A stretch of 64,000 bases of DNA from Marinomonas pollencensis (GTDB lineage Bacteria; Pseudomonadota; Gammaproteobacteria; Pseudomonadales; Marinomonadaceae), in the NCBI RefSeq assembly GCF_003387375.1, contig NZ_QUNG01000001.1:62001-126000 (forward strand), given 5' to 3'. The notes under the pieces were generated by a model. The model saw nothing but the letters and a program-made list of their open reading frames with translations. It was not told the DNA's origin and ran no database searches. Shown piece after piece: positions 62,469 through 64,000 of the stretch. Every line of letters starts with the position of its first letter. The stretch's first letter is position 1. The translations under genes and the position numbers were made by a program.

Positions 62469-62642
62469 TTAGAAAAGCGACGGGCGTCCGATAGGAAGAA
62501 AAAGCGCTATTGCGCATGCTGTAAAAATAACAAGAAGGACACCGGTAAAGCCGTTATAACCATGAAAAGTCACTGCGATAGCAACGTCCCATAATGATAT
62601 CGGCTTACCGACAGGGTTAATACAAGCTCGCGTTTGAATCAT
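62469..62642 (-). CDS. Possible small membrane protein (57 residues)
   Basis: A minus-strand frame between the VOC and DUF1566 genes begins MIQTRACINPVGKPIS and has one long hydrophobic stretch, GVLLVIFTACAIALFLP, near its end. Proline/arginine residues close it (IGRPSLF). No good ribosome site is visible: a GGGA lies too close to the ATG. It might be a small membrane protein, the tail of a lost larger transporter, or a chance frame. Confidence 0.3.
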   Translation of the reverse strand: MIQTRACINPVGKPISLWDVAIAVTFHGYNGFTGVLLVIFTACAIALFLPIGRPSLF

Positions 62643-62710
62643 TCCCTAATAAAATTAGAGAATCCCCCGCAACGCGACCTGATAGGAGGTATCGTGCCGA
62701 GAATAGCCCT

Positions 62711-63967
62711 CTACTGGCTCGTGTTGCGGACCATTAAAGTATAGTTCTTTGTCATCACCAAATCGGCAGCATTCTCAGACGCCATTTCATATTCAGCAGG
62801 TGTGCCCGATTTAGGATCACTTCGCTGAGCACCAGCGCCATGCCAGTCATAGTAGGTTGTAGCAGAGGAGTTTTTCTTACTAAAAGCCTTGCCAAACGAG
62901 ATGTAATCCGCTGAATATTTAAAATCTCCCTGCGTAGTGCTTGACCACACCCACATAGGGTCGGCGACGGTATTTTTACTACTCAAGGTGAAGAACCTGG
63001 TATCTATCGCAGGCCAATCACCCACCTGCCCACCATATTCGACAATGCTTTGCAGCTCTTTAATATTTGGCAAACGCCAATCCGAATACCCAGCAAAGGT
63101 TGAATTCTCAGCATAAGACAAAGCATCTTGCCAGTTTCTACGGTTGCCATCATCGGCTTGTTGCCACATTAACCCGGTTGCTTCATCGGTCACTGTACCG
63201 TCTTGATTATCGACAAAATGGTTAACCCCGTAGACATTCTCTTCACCGCGCACACAGCGAACAAAATTGCCCGGAGCAAAAACGCCCTGCTTCTTGCTAG
63301 CAAATTCATAACCTGTTTCATAACCTTTGATATGACCATCGGCAAAATTAAAGCCAAACGCGGCATCCACATTCTGGGTATCATGCAAAGGCCCTAAGGT
63401 ATACTTGGTAATGGACCAGTACTGCCCGATGTAAGCCATTCTTTTATCGTATTGAAAATCAAAATACTGAGTATCAATATAAGGCGTATTTTTCGTTTCA
63501 TCCCGAGGGTCAACAATTTCACCATTAAAATCAGCAATAGAATAAAGCTCTTTGATTCTTGGTAAACGCCAATCTGAGTAACCCGCCACATTCAAACTGC
63601 CACAGTACGCAATCGCGCCTTCATAAGAATGATGTTTAAAATCTGGGGTTTGCTGCCAGATTAAGCCCGTGTTGTTGTCGGTTACCGTTTTATCGCCATT
63701 ATCTGTAAAAGAGTTTTGGATACCTTGGTATTGAGCATCTTGACCATAAAGCTTGCTACCCACCACAGGACACGTTATTGCATCGCCATCATTGTCATAA
63801 CAAGCATCTTGTCCGGTATCGGTTAACACATATTTTACCGCTGGCGTCGAGTTCACAGATGCAGCCTCAGACGCTGCCGCCCCATTGCCAACAAAGTAGC
63901 TGCAGCCAGACAACAAACCTAAAGCAACAGAAAAAGGAATAATGGCTAAGCGCCTATTAGTAAGCAT
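62711..63967 (-). CDS. Lipoprotein with two DUF1566 (Lcl C-terminal-like) domains
   Basis: A 418-residue exported lipoprotein (signal FSVALGLLSGC, lipobox Cys near 22). Two copies of a roughly 150-residue DUF1566 unit follow. Each begins with DNGDKTVTDNNTGLIWQQ or DNQDGTVTDEATGLMWQQ, then WRLPRIKEL or WRLPNIKEL after GYSDWR. Each ends with a Trp-rich strand (YWSITKYT or MWVWSST). The first copy is followed by FVRCVRG, the usual end of the domain, and the second ends MVRN. The family occurs in surface and adhesion-type proteins, including Legionella Lcl. The function here is unknown. It seems to be a one-gene unit; its promoter region extends beyond the window edge. Confidence 0.85.
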   Translation of the reverse strand: MLTNRRLAIIPFSVALGLLSGCSYFVGNGAAASEAASVNSTPAVKYVLTDTGQDACYDNDGDAITCPVVGSKLYGQDAQYQGIQNSFTDNGDKTVTDNNTGLIWQQTPDFKHHSYEGAIAYCGSLNVAGYSDWRLPRIKELYSIADFNGEIVDPRDETKNTPYIDTQYFDFQYDKRMAYIGQYWSITKYTLGPLHDTQNVDAAFGFNFADGHIKGYETGYEFASKKQGVFAPGNFVRCVRGEENVYGVNHFVDNQDGTVTDEATGLMWQQADDGNRRNWQDALSYAENSTFAGYSDWRLPNIKELQSIVEYGGQVGDWPAIDTRFFTLSSKNTVADPMWVWSSTTQGDFKYSADYISFGKAFSKKNSSATTYYDWHGAGAQRSDPKSGTPAEYEMASENAADLVMTKNYTLMVRNTSQ

Positions 63968-64000
63968 GGAAATACCCTAAATAAATTTGTCTAGAAAACG

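Noticed and set aside
1..64000. CRISPR arrays, tRNAs, rRNAs and insertion sequences
   Set aside because: No regularly spaced repeats, tRNA cloverleaf, rRNA segment or transposase reading frame was recognised in the window by inspection.

Overview
The window looks like chromosomal DNA of a marine gammaproteobacterium. Gene content and order fit the Oceanospirillales, probably Marinomonas or a close relative. The grounds are a complete Na+-translocating NADH:quinone reductase operon next to sthA, an NhaB antiporter, FolX, an SohB peptidase, the conserved methyltransferase-rnhA-dnaQ / gloB / mltD block, KdkA and LpxL-type LPS genes, and a cis/trans fatty acid isomerase. The genus is an inference. 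No rRNA, tRNA, CRISPR array, prophage or insertion sequence was recognised. Most of the window is core genome.

Layout. 1-1120: end of a YihY/BrkB-type membrane protein and hpt. 1130-8920 (minus strand): nqrABCDEF, then a terminator, then nqrM-sthA. The apbE gene often found between nqrF and nqrM is absent. 9369-13946: folX-mfd-csiV. 14029-16755: sohB and nhaB, divergent. 16832-21284: methyltransferase-rnhA-dnaQ (overlapping genes with TTG and GTG starts), divergent from gloB and mltD. 21357-25856: ppnP, a LysR regulator whose best start codon is ATT, an SrmB-like helicase, a DUF1285 protein and an MTHFR-family protein. 25925-28690: LPS genes (family 9 glycosyltransferase, kdkA, lpxL-like). 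28749-35346: luciferase-like oxidoreductase, cti, two small acidic or regulatory-type proteins, ylqF and acpH, with an orphan plus-strand terminator and candidate small RNA just downstream of acpH. 35541-42075: a five-gene Dpp/Opp-type ABC importer followed by a HypT-like LysR regulator.

42076-47433 is the most accessory-like part. It holds a 620-base stretch with only gene debris, a DoxX-family protein, a kefB/kefC pseudogene with an internal deletion and a frameshift, a glutathionyl-hydroquinone reductase paired with a DsbA-like protein, and a divergent secreted alpha/beta hydrolase whose promoter region carries three copies of an 8-bp motif. The set suggests quinone/electrophile detoxification with its glutathione-gated K+ efflux arm lost.

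47657-58378: a CHASE-GGDEF-EAL protein, dbpA, a VanZ-like protein, a purine catabolism operon (xdhA-xdhB-guaD, without xdhC), hemG and a 35-residue membrane peptide. 58449-63967: an unrecognised protein, a Bcr/CflA-type efflux pump convergent with a TetR regulator, a VOC protein coupled to a 2OG-Fe(II) oxygenase, and a lipoprotein with two DUF1566/Lcl domains.

Nqr pumps Na+ outward and NhaB exchanges Na+ for H+. SthA interconverts NADH and NADPH beside the main NADH oxidase. I see no clearly new multi-gene system. The best leads are the ATT-start regulator, the candidate small RNA, the two operons lacking their usual cofactor-maturation genes, and the degenerate kef locus.
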